DNA from: Paracraurococcus lichenis
Lineage (GTDB): Bacteria; Pseudomonadota; Alphaproteobacteria; Acetobacterales; Acetobacteraceae
DNA length: 64,000 bases
Direction of reading: 5' to 3'
NCBI RefSeq assembly: GCF_030657435.1
Contig: NZ_JAUTWS010000005.1
Coordinates: forward strand, 124,001 to 188,000
The notes beneath the pieces are model-generated. The model worked only from the letters and a program-made list of their open reading frames with translations, ran no database searches and was not told the DNA's origin. Position numbers and translations under genes: made by a program. Position 1 is the stretch's first letter, and every line of letters starts with the position of its first letter. This document shows, piece after piece, positions 44,471 to 52,171 of the stretch.

Positions 44471-45674
44471 GGTAGCGTCCCTGCTCGCGCATGCCGGCGC
44501 GCAGCGCGTGCCAGTCGATCCCATGCTCCCGCCCGATGGCGGCGAAGGCCTCCTCCACGCCGGTCTCGAGGCCGCGCAGCCCGCAGACATAGATATGGGT
44601 GGTGGGCTTGCGCAGCAGCGCGGCCACTTCCTCGGCCTGCGCGCGCAGCCGGTCCTGCACGTATTCCTTCGGCGCCTCGGGCAGCCGGCTGAAGACCAGG
44701 TGTTGCGAGAGCACGGCGGCCGGCACCTTCTGCAGCGGGCCGAAATAGGGCAGTTCCTGCGGCGTGCGCGCCCCGAAGAACAGGTGCAGCCGGCCGCGGC
44801 CCTGGGTGCCGAGCCGCCGGCGCCGCTCGGTGAAGGCGCGGAAGGGCGCGGCGCCGGTGCCGGTGCAGAGCATCAGGATGTCCGCCTCCGGGTCGTCCGG
44901 CATCAGGAAGGTGGCGCCGAAGGGACCGATGACCTCGACCGTGTCGCCGAGCGCCAGGTCACAGAGGTAGTTGCTGGCGATGCCACGGAAGACCGAGCCG
45001 TCCGGCTGAGGTTCCGCCACGCGCTTGACGGTCAGCGCCAGGTTGTTGGTGTTCGGCCGCTCCCCGTCGCGCGCGCTGCAGATGGAGTAGAGCCGCATGG
45101 CATGCGGCCGGCCGTTGGCATCGGTGCCGGACGGGACGATGCCGATGCTCTGTCCCTCCAGCACCGGGAAGGGCACGGTGCCGAAATCGAGGATGATGTG
45201 GTGCACGTCGCTGCCCGTGCCGGCCTTGGTGACGCGGATATTGCCCGTCACCTTCGCCGTCGCGGGACCGGCGCGGTTGAACAGGTTCACCCGCGGCTTG
45301 CTGGCCGAGGCCGGGGCACGCGCCGCGCCGCCCGCGCCCTTATGGGCATCGGCGAGCAGCGCGGCGGCTTCCTCGTCCAGCGCGTCGACCGCCGGCTCGG
45401 CCAGCGCCGGCCGGGGCGGCAGTTCCTGCCAGGAGAACTGCTCTTCGATGCTGAAGGGTGCGCCCACCTGGAACCAGTTGTCGATCGCGCCCGTCGGGCA
45501 GGGCGAGACGCAATCCATGCAGTGGTTGCAGGTGCCGGCATCGACGACGTAGTTGTTGTCGTCATGCGTGATGGCGCCGATGGGGCAGGTCGCCTCGCAG
45601 GTGTTGCAGCGGATGCAGATCTCCGGGTCGATGAGGTGCTGCTTCAGCCCCGCCGTCGCCTGCGAGCCGTCCAT
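44454..45674 (-). CDS. boxA: benzoyl-CoA 2,3-epoxidase reductase subunit BoxA
   Basis: A 406-residue iron-sulfur flavoprotein that passes electrons from NADPH to BoxB. Two [4Fe-4S] motifs are at the N-terminus: CIRCNTCEATCPIGAI near residue 20 and CNHCMDCVSPCPTGAI near 48. The C-terminal half is a ferredoxin-NADP reductase module (MRLYSICSARDG near 193 for FAD, LMLCTGTGAAPFRAF near 268 for NADPH). It lies 10 nt after boxB in the boxC-boxB-boxA operon. Confidence 0.95.
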   Translation of the reverse strand: MDGSQATAGLKQHLIDPEICIRCNTCEATCPIGAITHDDNNYVVDAGTCNHCMDCVSPCPTGAIDNWFQVGAPFSIEEQFSWQELPPRPALAEPAVDALDEEAAALLADAHKGAGGAARAPASASKPRVNLFNRAGPATAKVTGNIRVTKAGTGSDVHHIILDFGTVPFPVLEGQSIGIVPSGTDANGRPHAMRLYSICSARDGERPNTNNLALTVKRVAEPQPDGSVFRGIASNYLCDLALGDTVEVIGPFGATFLMPDDPEADILMLCTGTGAAPFRAFTERRRRLGTQGRGRLHLFFGARTPQELPYFGPLQKVPAAVLSQHLVFSRLPEAPKEYVQDRLRAQAEEVAALLRKPTTHIYVCGLRGLETGVEEAFAAIGREHGIDWHALRAGMREQGRYHVETY

Positions 45675-45684
45675 GATGTGCCCC

Positions 45685-47136
45685 TTACGAGTTCCAGAGC
45701 TTCACGTATTCGAAGTCGCCCGGCTTGTTGTCGATGCCGACCTTGGGCGGCGCGATCCAGGAGGCATAGGCGCCCGCCTTGTCCACCGGCGTCATCAGCC
45801 CGGTGATGTAGAGCTTGTCGTCGGCGGAGGGCAGCCAGCGGTCGCGGTTCGCCGCCCAGGTCGCCGCATCGATCACCCGCCCCTCGGGATCGGCATGGAT
45901 GCCGGAGAACTCGCCGATCTTCCGGTTGAAGGCGACATGCGGCAGGGTCAGGCGGAAGTCGATGCCGGCCTTCTCGATCACCTTGTTCCAGCGGCCGACG
46001 CCGCCCTGGCAGTCCTGCACGTAGTCGTCGCGCAGCCGCATGTTCAGTGCCGAGAGCGCCGGGACCGCCTCGTTCACGATCGCGCCGTCCTTGCAGCGCA
46101 GCACCGGATAGGTCGCGTCCAGCAGGCGGTGGTCGTCGTCGATCTTGTCCTCGCGGTAGCGGCCCTTGAGGCCGGCATTGTAGGCATTCGCCGCGTTGGT
46201 GGAGACCTCGCTGCCGAAGAGGTCGAGCGTCAGGGTGAAGTGCAGGTTCAGCTTGCGCTGCAGCGCCGGCAGGTCGACCACACCGAGGACGCGGATGCGC
46301 TCCACGTCGTAGGGGTCGCCGATGCCGGCCTCCTTCATCGCCTGGCAGGTGCGTTCCACGATGCGCTGCACGCCGGTCTCGCCGACGAACATGTGGTGCG
46401 CTTCCTCGGTCAGCATGAAGCGGCAGGTGCGCGACAGCGGGTCGAAGCCCGACTGCGCCAGCGCCTCGAGCTGCATCTTGCCGTCGCGGTCGGTGAAGAA
46501 GGTGAACATGAAGAAGCTCACCCAGTCCGGCGTCTCCTCGTTGAAGGCGCCGAGCATGCGCGGGCTGTCCTCGTTCCCGCTGCGGCGGCGGAGCAGCTCC
46601 TCCGCCTCCTCGCGCCCGTCCTTGCCCATGTATTTCTGCAGCAGGTAGACCATGGCCCAGAGGTGCCGGCCTTCCTCGACATTCACCTGGAACAGGTTGC
46701 GCATGTCGTAGAGGCTGGGCGCGGTCTTGCCGAGGAAGCGCTGCTGCTCGACCGAGGCCGGCTCGGTATCGCCCTGGATCACCATCAGGCGGCGGAGCAT
46801 GCCGCGGTACTCGCCCGGCACCTCCTGCCAGGCAGGCTCGCCCTTGTGCTGGCCGAAGCCGATCTTCCGATCGGGCACGGCGGGCGCCAGCAGGATGCCC
46901 CATTTGTATTCGGGCATCCGGACGTAGTCGAACTTCGCCCAGCCCTTCGGGTCCACGGAGATGGCGGTGCGGAGGTACACCAGGCTCTCCTGGAAGCCCT
47001 CCGGCCCCATGTCCTTCCACCAGTCGATATAGCCGGGATGCCAGGTTTCCAGCGCCTTGCGCACGCGCGCATCGGCGTTGAGGTCCACGTTGTTCGGGAT
47101 CAGGCCGTCATAGTTGACGTTCATGCCGTCGGGCAT
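45685..47136 (-). CDS. boxB: benzoyl-CoA 2,3-epoxidase oxygenase subunit BoxB
   Basis: A 483-residue class I di-iron monooxygenase that makes 2,3-epoxybenzoyl-CoA. Iron ligands are visible as a Glu in IQGDTEPAS near residue 124, the ExxH pair in NVEEGRHLWA near 153, and a second ExxH in MLTEEAHHMFVGE near 242. N-terminal NVDLNADARVRKALETWHPG and DWWKDMGPEGFQ are characteristic of BoxB. 13 nt separate it from boxC. Confidence 0.96.
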   Translation of the reverse strand: MPDGMNVNYDGLIPNNVDLNADARVRKALETWHPGYIDWWKDMGPEGFQESLVYLRTAISVDPKGWAKFDYVRMPEYKWGILLAPAVPDRKIGFGQHKGEPAWQEVPGEYRGMLRRLMVIQGDTEPASVEQQRFLGKTAPSLYDMRNLFQVNVEEGRHLWAMVYLLQKYMGKDGREEAEELLRRRSGNEDSPRMLGAFNEETPDWVSFFMFTFFTDRDGKMQLEALAQSGFDPLSRTCRFMLTEEAHHMFVGETGVQRIVERTCQAMKEAGIGDPYDVERIRVLGVVDLPALQRKLNLHFTLTLDLFGSEVSTNAANAYNAGLKGRYREDKIDDDHRLLDATYPVLRCKDGAIVNEAVPALSALNMRLRDDYVQDCQGGVGRWNKVIEKAGIDFRLTLPHVAFNRKIGEFSGIHADPEGRVIDAATWAANRDRWLPSADDKLYITGLMTPVDKAGAYASWIAPPKVGIDNKPGDFEYVKLWNS

Positions 47137-47149
47137 CTGGTCGTCTCCT

Positions 47150-48799
47150 CTAGACGCGGGCGCGGTCGAAAGTGGGCTGGATGCCGGTGCCGTAGAGCTT
47201 CAACGCCCCGGTCTCCCCGACCGAGTTCGATCGCTGGAAGATCCAGTTCTGCCAGGCGGTGAGGCGGCCGAAGATGCGGGTCTCCATCGTCTCCGGCCCG
47301 ACGAAACGGAGATTGGCCTCCATCCCCGTCAGCGCGTCGGGCGAGAAGCTGGCGCGCTCCTCCAGCAGGATGCGCACCTCGTCGTCCCAGTCGGTCTCGT
47401 CATAGGCGATCGTGACCAGGCCGAGCGCTTCGGCCTCTTCCGCCTCGATCGCCTCGCCGATCCTCGCCTGTGCCGTGCCGACGCTCTCGGGCTCGCCGTA
47501 GAAGCGCGCCTGCAGCCGGGTCAGGCCGTTCGCCATGGGATAGGCGCCGAAGTTCAATGGCGAGAGCGTCAGCCTCGCCGGCGGCCGGTTGTCGCCGCCG
47601 CGGGTGCCGATCAGCATGATGCCGCGGTCGGCGGCGAAGGCCAGCTCCGCCAGGGTGCCGGCGAAGCAGCTTCCGGGCTCGAGCAGCGCGACGAGGCTGC
47701 GGCTGGTCACGTCCACCCGCTTGAACAGGCGCTTCAGGTAGAGCCGCACCTCGCGGATGAACCAATCCGTCGCGTGCGTCTCGAGGAAGGCATCATGCGC
47801 CAGCACCTGCGCCGCATCGCCCTCGGTCTTCAGCAGCCAGAGGCCGAGCTCCGGCTCGTTCAGCCGGAGGTGCAGGATGGCATCGTCCAGTTCCCGCGCC
47901 ATGCGCAGGGGCCAGAAGCCGGCGTCCTTCGCGGCTTCCAGCGTCGCCGGTGGCGCGGATGCCGGGCCATGGACGGTGATGGTGGCGCGGCGGCCGGCGC
48001 GGTCGAGCTCCGCGGTCACCGTGCTCCAGCGGATGGTGTCGCCGTCGCGGCTGCGCTCGAGCGGCGTCATCGCCACGCCGCGCGCGTCGCGCGGCCGGTC
48101 GCTGCGGGCGGCGAGCTCGGCGGCGCGCTCGGCGACGCGCCTCTCCCAGGCGGAGGGCGGCACCACCTCGTCCACCAGCCGCCACTCCACCGCGCGCTTC
48201 CCGCGCACGCCTTCCTCGACCGAGCAGAAGACATCCGCCAGGTCGCGCCGCACGCGGCGCTTGTCGGTCACGCGCGTCAGCCCGCCGGTGCCGGGCAGCA
48301 CCGCCAGCAGCGGCGTCTCCGGCAACGCGACCGAGGAGCGGCGGTCGTCGATCAGCATGATGTGCTCGCAGGCGACAGCCAGTTCATAGCCGCCGCCGGC
48401 CGCCGGGCCGTTCACCGCGCAGAGCCAGGTCTGCCGGGAATGCTCCGTCGCGTCCTCGATGGCGCAGCGCGTCTCGTTGGTGAATTTGCAGAAATTCACC
48501 TTGTGGCCGTGGCTGGCCTTGCCGAGCATGCGGATATTCGCGCCGGCGCAGAAGACGTTGTCCTTGCCCGAGCGCAGCACGACCGCGCCCACTTCGGGAT
48601 GCTCGAAGCGCAGCCGCTGGATGGCATCGGCCAGCTCAATATCGACGCCCAGGTCGTAGGAATTGAGCTTCAGCTCATAGCCTTCGAACAGCCTGGCATT
48701 GGCATCGACATCCATGACGAGATGCGCGACCGGGCCATGGAACTCGAGGCGCCAGTGCCGGTAGAGCGCAGGCTCGGTGCGGAAATCGATCTCGGGCAT
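47150..48799 (-). CDS. boxC: 2,3-epoxybenzoyl-CoA dihydrolase BoxC
   Basis: A 549-residue crotonase-superfamily ring-opening enzyme that hydrolyses 2,3-epoxybenzoyl-CoA to a dehydroadipyl semialdehyde CoA ester plus formate. DFRTEPALYRHWRLEFHGPV at the start and VVLRSGKDNVFCAGANIRML near residue 75 form the oxyanion part; AVNGPAAGGGYELAVACEHI near 128 and SVALPETPLLAVLPGTGGL near 155 follow. It is the first gene of the operon, preceded by GGGAGGA and by a promoter flanked by TGCA boxes. Confidence 0.96.
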   Translation of the reverse strand: MPEIDFRTEPALYRHWRLEFHGPVAHLVMDVDANARLFEGYELKLNSYDLGVDIELADAIQRLRFEHPEVGAVVLRSGKDNVFCAGANIRMLGKASHGHKVNFCKFTNETRCAIEDATEHSRQTWLCAVNGPAAGGGYELAVACEHIMLIDDRRSSVALPETPLLAVLPGTGGLTRVTDKRRVRRDLADVFCSVEEGVRGKRAVEWRLVDEVVPPSAWERRVAERAAELAARSDRPRDARGVAMTPLERSRDGDTIRWSTVTAELDRAGRRATITVHGPASAPPATLEAAKDAGFWPLRMARELDDAILHLRLNEPELGLWLLKTEGDAAQVLAHDAFLETHATDWFIREVRLYLKRLFKRVDVTSRSLVALLEPGSCFAGTLAELAFAADRGIMLIGTRGGDNRPPARLTLSPLNFGAYPMANGLTRLQARFYGEPESVGTAQARIGEAIEAEEAEALGLVTIAYDETDWDDEVRILLEERASFSPDALTGMEANLRFVGPETMETRIFGRLTAWQNWIFQRSNSVGETGALKLYGTGIQPTFDRARV

Positions 48800-48835
48800 G
48801 CGGCGTCCTCCCGGGGCGTCGTCCTTGGGTTATGA

Positions 48836-48876
48836 TTTATAATGCATTTCGCCGTCGCACGGCAAGCCGACATGCA
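48836..48876 (-). promoter_or_regulatory. boxC promoter with flanking TGCA boxes
   Basis: Read on the minus strand: -35 TTGCCG (48860-48865), 18-nt spacer, -10 TATAAA (48836-48841), leader of about 30 nt to boxC. TGCA lies beside the -10 (48843-48846) and just upstream of the -35 (48873-48876), exactly 30 bp apart. The two boxes extend as inverted ATAATGCAT and ATATTGCAT. The stretch is AT-rich against its surroundings. BoxR binding is inference. Confidence 0.6.
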
Positions 48877-48885
48877 ATATTGTTC

Positions 48886-49674
48886 CTATTCGGCGGGGCG
48901 GAAGAGCCGGTCCGAAAATTCCCGCACCGCCGCCAGCACGGCCTCCGGCGCCTCGGCCTGCGGCGTGTGGCCGATGCCGGGCAGCAGCAGCACCTCCACG
49001 GGGCAATAGGCCTCGCGCTCCAGCACCTGCAGTTGCGCCGCGGTGCCGTAGGGGTCGGCCTCGCCCTGGATCGCCAGGACCGGCACGCGGATATGCGCGA
49101 TGTCCGGCAGCAGGTCGAAGGCGGCGGGGAAGCCGGGATCCAGCCAGGCGCCGTTCCAGCCGCGGAAGGCGACGTCCACGTCGCGGTGGTGGCGCGCGAG
49201 GCGGGCACGCAGGTCGCCCTCCTCGTAGCGCCGTCGCGCCTCGGCGATCGCCGCCAGCCCGGCGGTCTCGGTGAAGAAATGCGGCGCCAGCAGCACCAGC
49301 CCCTGCACGCGGAAATCCTGGACGGAGCCGGCATGGATGGCGGCGATGGAGCCGCCATCGGAATGCCCCAGCAGCAGGCCGCGGCGAAGCCCGATGGTGT
49401 CCAGCACCTGCGGCAGCACCTCCCGCGCCTCCCGCTGCATGTAGTCCAGCGGCCGCGGCAGCGGCACCGGGTCGGAGCCGCCATAGCCGAAGCGGGAGAA
49501 GGCGAAGACGCCGCAGCCCGTCGCCGCCTGCAGCCGCGCCGGGAAGTCGCGCCAGAGGCCGAGGCTGCCCAGCCCCTCATGCAGCAGCACGATGGTCGGC
49601 GCCGCCTCCGGCCCCGGCCCCCACCAGCCCGTCTCCAGCCGTCCCTCCGCCAGCAGGATCTCGCCCGGCGTCAT
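48886..49674 (-). CDS. alpha/beta hydrolase of the benzoate locus
   Basis: A 262-residue hydrolase. LLHEGLGSLGLWRDFPARL near residue 30, FSRFGYGGSDP near 58, nucleophile motif LLGHSDGGSIAAIHA near 98, acid in QGEADPYGTA near 205, His in GIGHTPQAEAPEAV near 235. It starts within the ligase stop (ATGA, 4-nt overlap), so the two are coupled. Homologues occur in box and other aromatic-CoA clusters; the substrate may be a lactone or aromatic ester, not established. Confidence 0.88.
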   Translation of the reverse strand: MTPGEILLAEGRLETGWWGPGPEAAPTIVLLHEGLGSLGLWRDFPARLQAATGCGVFAFSRFGYGGSDPVPLPRPLDYMQREAREVLPQVLDTIGLRRGLLLGHSDGGSIAAIHAGSVQDFRVQGLVLLAPHFFTETAGLAAIAEARRRYEEGDLRARLARHHRDVDVAFRGWNGAWLDPGFPAAFDLLPDIAHIRVPVLAIQGEADPYGTAAQLQVLEREAYCPVEVLLLPGIGHTPQAEAPEAVLAAVREFSDRLFRPAE

Positions 49675-51239
49675 CCCAGCGCCGCCCGCAGCCGGAAGCG
49701 CTGGATCTTGCCGGTCGCGGTCTTCGGCAATTCCTCCACCACCTCCACCCAGCGCGGGTATTTCCAGGCGCCGGCCCGGGCCTTCACCGTCTCCTTCATC
49801 GCCTCCAGCAGCGCCGTATCGGCCGCGACGCCCGGCTTCAGCACCAGGAAGGCCATGGGCTTCACCAGCCCGTCGGCATCCTCGCGCCCCACCACCGCCG
49901 CCTCCTGCACCGCCGGATGGGTCATCAGCGCCGCCTCCACCTCGAAGGGAGAGACCCAGATGCCGCTGACCTTGAACATGTCGTCGGCGCGGCCCTGGTA
50001 GCGGTAGAAGCCGTCCGCCTCCCGCACGTATTTGTCGCCGGTGCGCGTCCATTCGCCCAGGAAGGTGCGGCGGGACTTCTCCCGCTGGTTCCAGTAGCCC
50101 TCGGCGGCGGAGGGGCCGCGGACCAGCAGCTCGCCGATCTCGCCAGGCGCCACCTCCCGCTCATGCTCGTCCACGATCCGCAACTCATAGCCCGGCACCG
50201 CCACGCCGCTGGTGCCGTAACGCAGCAGGTCGGGCCGGTTACTCAGGAAGATGTGCAGCATCTCCGTGCTGCCGATCCCGTCAAGGATCGCGGCGCCGAC
50301 CACCTCCTCCCAGCGCAGGCCGACATGCTCCGGCAGCGCCTCCCCGGCCGAGATGCAGAGGCGCAGGCGCTCCGACCCCGCCCCGCGACCGAGCGCCGGG
50401 CTCGCCAGCATGGCGGCATAGAGCGTCGGCACGCCGCAGAAGATCGTCGGCTGCCGGTCCCGCATCACGCCGATCACCGCATCGGGCGTCGGCCGGTCCG
50501 GCAGCAGCACCGCGGTGGCGCCGACCGACATCGGGAAGGTCAGCGCATTGCCCAGGCCATAGGCGAAGAACAGCTTGGCCGCGGAATAGACCAGGTCCCC
50601 GGCGCGGATGCCGAGCACGTCAGAGGCATAGGTCTCGGCCGTCGCGCGCAGGCTGCCATGGACATGCTTCGCGCCCTTCGGCGCGCCGGTGGAGCCGGAA
50701 GAATAGAGCCAGAAGGCCACCTCGTCGGGGCTCGCCGGCACCGGCCGCGGCGCGGCGGGACCCGCGGCAACGAAGCCGGCGAAGTCGCGCGCGCCGGCCG
50801 GCAGGCCCGTCTGCGGCGCGCCGTCCAGCCCCGCCACCAGCACCAGCCGCAGATCGGGCGCGGCGGCGACGACATCGCGCAGCGCGGCGAAGCACGGCGC
50901 CGAGACGCACAGCACCTCCGCCCGGCTGTCGGCCAGCATATAGGCCACCTGTTCCGGGGTCAGCAGCGTGTTCACCGGCACCGGCACCACGCCCGCCCGC
51001 ATGGCGCCCAGGAAGGCCACGGGAAAATCCACGGTGTCGAGCATGAGCATCAGCATCCGCCGCTCCCGCCCGATGCCGGCGGCGGAGAGCGCGCCGGCGA
51101 AGCGCGCGCTTGCCTCGGCCAGGGCCGCGTAGGTCAGGCTGCGATGCGGGTCGAGGAAGGCCGCCCGCGCGCCGCGGCCCTCGGCGACGTGGCGGTCCAG
51201 CAGCCAGGAGACCGCGTTGCCGTCCTGCGTTACGCTCAT
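49671..51239 (-). CDS. bclA: benzoate-CoA ligase
   Basis: A 522-residue AMP-forming acyl-CoA ligase. P-loop-like SSGSTGAPKGAKHVHGS near residue 178, ATP-binding AGEALPEHVG near 292 and GIGSTEMLHIFLS near 315, adenylate site TGDKYVREADGFY near 397, and the C-terminal lysine in PKTATGKIQRF near 507. HVHGS plus MLHIFLSN are typical of benzoate/4-hydroxybenzoate ligases (BadA/BclA). It provides benzoyl-CoA for BoxABC. Confidence 0.92.
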   Translation of the reverse strand: MSVTQDGNAVSWLLDRHVAEGRGARAAFLDPHRSLTYAALAEASARFAGALSAAGIGRERRMLMLMLDTVDFPVAFLGAMRAGVVPVPVNTLLTPEQVAYMLADSRAEVLCVSAPCFAALRDVVAAAPDLRLVLVAGLDGAPQTGLPAGARDFAGFVAAGPAAPRPVPASPDEVAFWLYSSGSTGAPKGAKHVHGSLRATAETYASDVLGIRAGDLVYSAAKLFFAYGLGNALTFPMSVGATAVLLPDRPTPDAVIGVMRDRQPTIFCGVPTLYAAMLASPALGRGAGSERLRLCISAGEALPEHVGLRWEEVVGAAILDGIGSTEMLHIFLSNRPDLLRYGTSGVAVPGYELRIVDEHEREVAPGEIGELLVRGPSAAEGYWNQREKSRRTFLGEWTRTGDKYVREADGFYRYQGRADDMFKVSGIWVSPFEVEAALMTHPAVQEAAVVGREDADGLVKPMAFLVLKPGVAADTALLEAMKETVKARAGAWKYPRWVEVVEELPKTATGKIQRFRLRAALG

Positions 51240-51252
51240 CTTCGCCTCCCGA

Positions 51253-51309
51253 TTGGAGGGGGCTTTGCCCCCTCCAAGCCACCCCCACCAGGGGTCAAGC
51301 GACCCCTGG
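51253..51309. repeat. tandem perfect stem-loops upstream of the benzoate-CoA ligase
   Basis: TTGGAGGGGGC/GCCCCCTCCAA with a TTT loop (51253-51277) and CCAGGGGTC/GACCCCTGG with an AAGC loop (51288-51309). The second is followed by a 16-mer shared with 43948-43963. They lie between the livF remnant and the ligase start and could block read-through. Confidence 0.65.
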
Positions 51310-51320
51310 ACCGGCCTGAG

Positions 51321-51590
51321 TTACACGCCGAGCAACCGATGCATCGTCCCTTCCTCCGCACGCAGAGCGTCGGGAGGGCCGCGCCAGGCGACCACGCCCT
51401 TCACCAGGATCTCCGCACGGTCGATCAGCGACAGGATCGCCGCGACAGTCTTGTCCACCACGATCACCGCGACGCCCGCCTCCCGCACCGTGCGGAGCAC
51501 CGCCCAGATGCCGTCGCGCACGATCGGCGCGAGGCCCTCCGTCGCCTCGTCCAGGATCAGCAGGCGGGGGCTCGTCATCAGCGCGCGGCC
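51321..51590 (-). pseudogene. livF remnant: C-terminal part of a branched-chain/aromatic ABC ATPase
   Basis: Only the last 85-90 codons of a LivF-type ATPase remain. Homology begins at GRALMTSPRLLILDE (end of the signature region plus Walker B) and runs through EGLAPIVRDGIWAVLRTVRE, VIVVDKTVAAILSLIDRAEI and the terminal GPPDALRAEE to a TAA. No Walker A or signature is present, and the upstream codons in this frame belong to a livK remnant read out of frame. This is a deletion product; a short translated piece from ATG 51578 would not be functional. Confidence 0.85.
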
Positions 51591-51775
51591 AGGTGCAGAT
51601 CGACCGTGGCGGCGATGTTCTCGCCGAGTGCGGCACAGGTGCCGGAGAAGGGCAGCCTCAGGCCTAGGCGGAGCGCGCCGTCCTGCGCCGAGGCCGATGG
51701 GGCGAGCGCGGCCAGGCCACCCGGCACGAGCCCGCCCAGGTTCTGGCGGGTGATCAGACTGCCCCGGTCGCGCAT
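51578..51775 (-). pseudogene. livK remnant: N-terminal part of a Liv-type substrate-binding protein
   Basis: About 65 codons remain, starting ATG 51775 with an intact GGGGGAGG site. A signal-like segment (LGGLVPGGLAALAPSASAQ) is followed by the family start GALRLGLRLPFSGTCAALGE and NIAATVDLHLAAR, then a stop where the sequence switches to livF. The missing interval would cover most of livK, all of livH, livM and livG, and half of livF in the usual gene order. The promoter and ribosome-binding site seem retained. Confidence 0.82.
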
Positions 51776-51841
51776 TGTGTTTGCCTCCCCCACCGCCCCT
51801 GTCCCGGGGCGTGCCGCAGCATGGCCAATGCCCGGCGAAGC

Positions 51842-51855
51842 TGCAACATTTTGCA
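51842..51855. promoter_or_regulatory. putative BoxR operator TGCA-N6-TGCA
   Basis: TGCA at 51842-51845 and 51852-51855 are separated by 6 nt, with a third TGCA at 51894-51897. It lies between the divergent livK remnant and the ligase-remnant/thiolase unit. TGCA repeats are, as I recall, the reported operator core of BzdR, a BoxR relative. Confidence 0.5.
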
Positions 51856-51949
51856 GGCATCGGCGGGTCATTTCGGTCCTTGCCGCATGATCCTGCATTA
51901 TGTTTCATGACACAAGGCGTCCGCAGCCGGCGCCGGCATGGAGGGTCCG

Positions 51950-52171
51950 ATGACCGCGCAGGCGCATGCGCCGCTGCTCGCGCGGCCGCGGCGGGCGGAG
52001 GCTCCTCCCGCAGCGTCGCCCATGCGATGCTGCTGCTCGAGCCGCCTTTCCCCGATGCGGGGGGAGGTGACGGACAGGGGCCCGCGCAAGCTGCGGGCGG
52101 TCCAGGCGCGGCGGGCGGCGGCGCTCGCGCGGCTCTACGACAATACAGATCCGGAGGTCATGACGCCATGA
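51950..52171 (+). pseudogene. remnant of a feruloyl-CoA-synthase-like AMP-dependent ligase
   Basis: The 3' part is recognisable as the C-terminus of such ligases: GSSRSVAHAMLLLEPPFPDA (from about 52000) continues as GEVTDRGPRKLRAVQARRAA and ALARLYDNTDPEV in the next frame. The switch falls in a run of six G (52059-52064); five G would restore one frame. ATG 51950, preceded by GGAGGG, begins TAQAHAPLLARPRRAE, which resembles the N-terminus of the same family, so the gene may have lost its whole middle; that part is inference. The stop overlaps the thiolase ATG by 4 nt, as in an intact operon. Confidence 0.7.
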
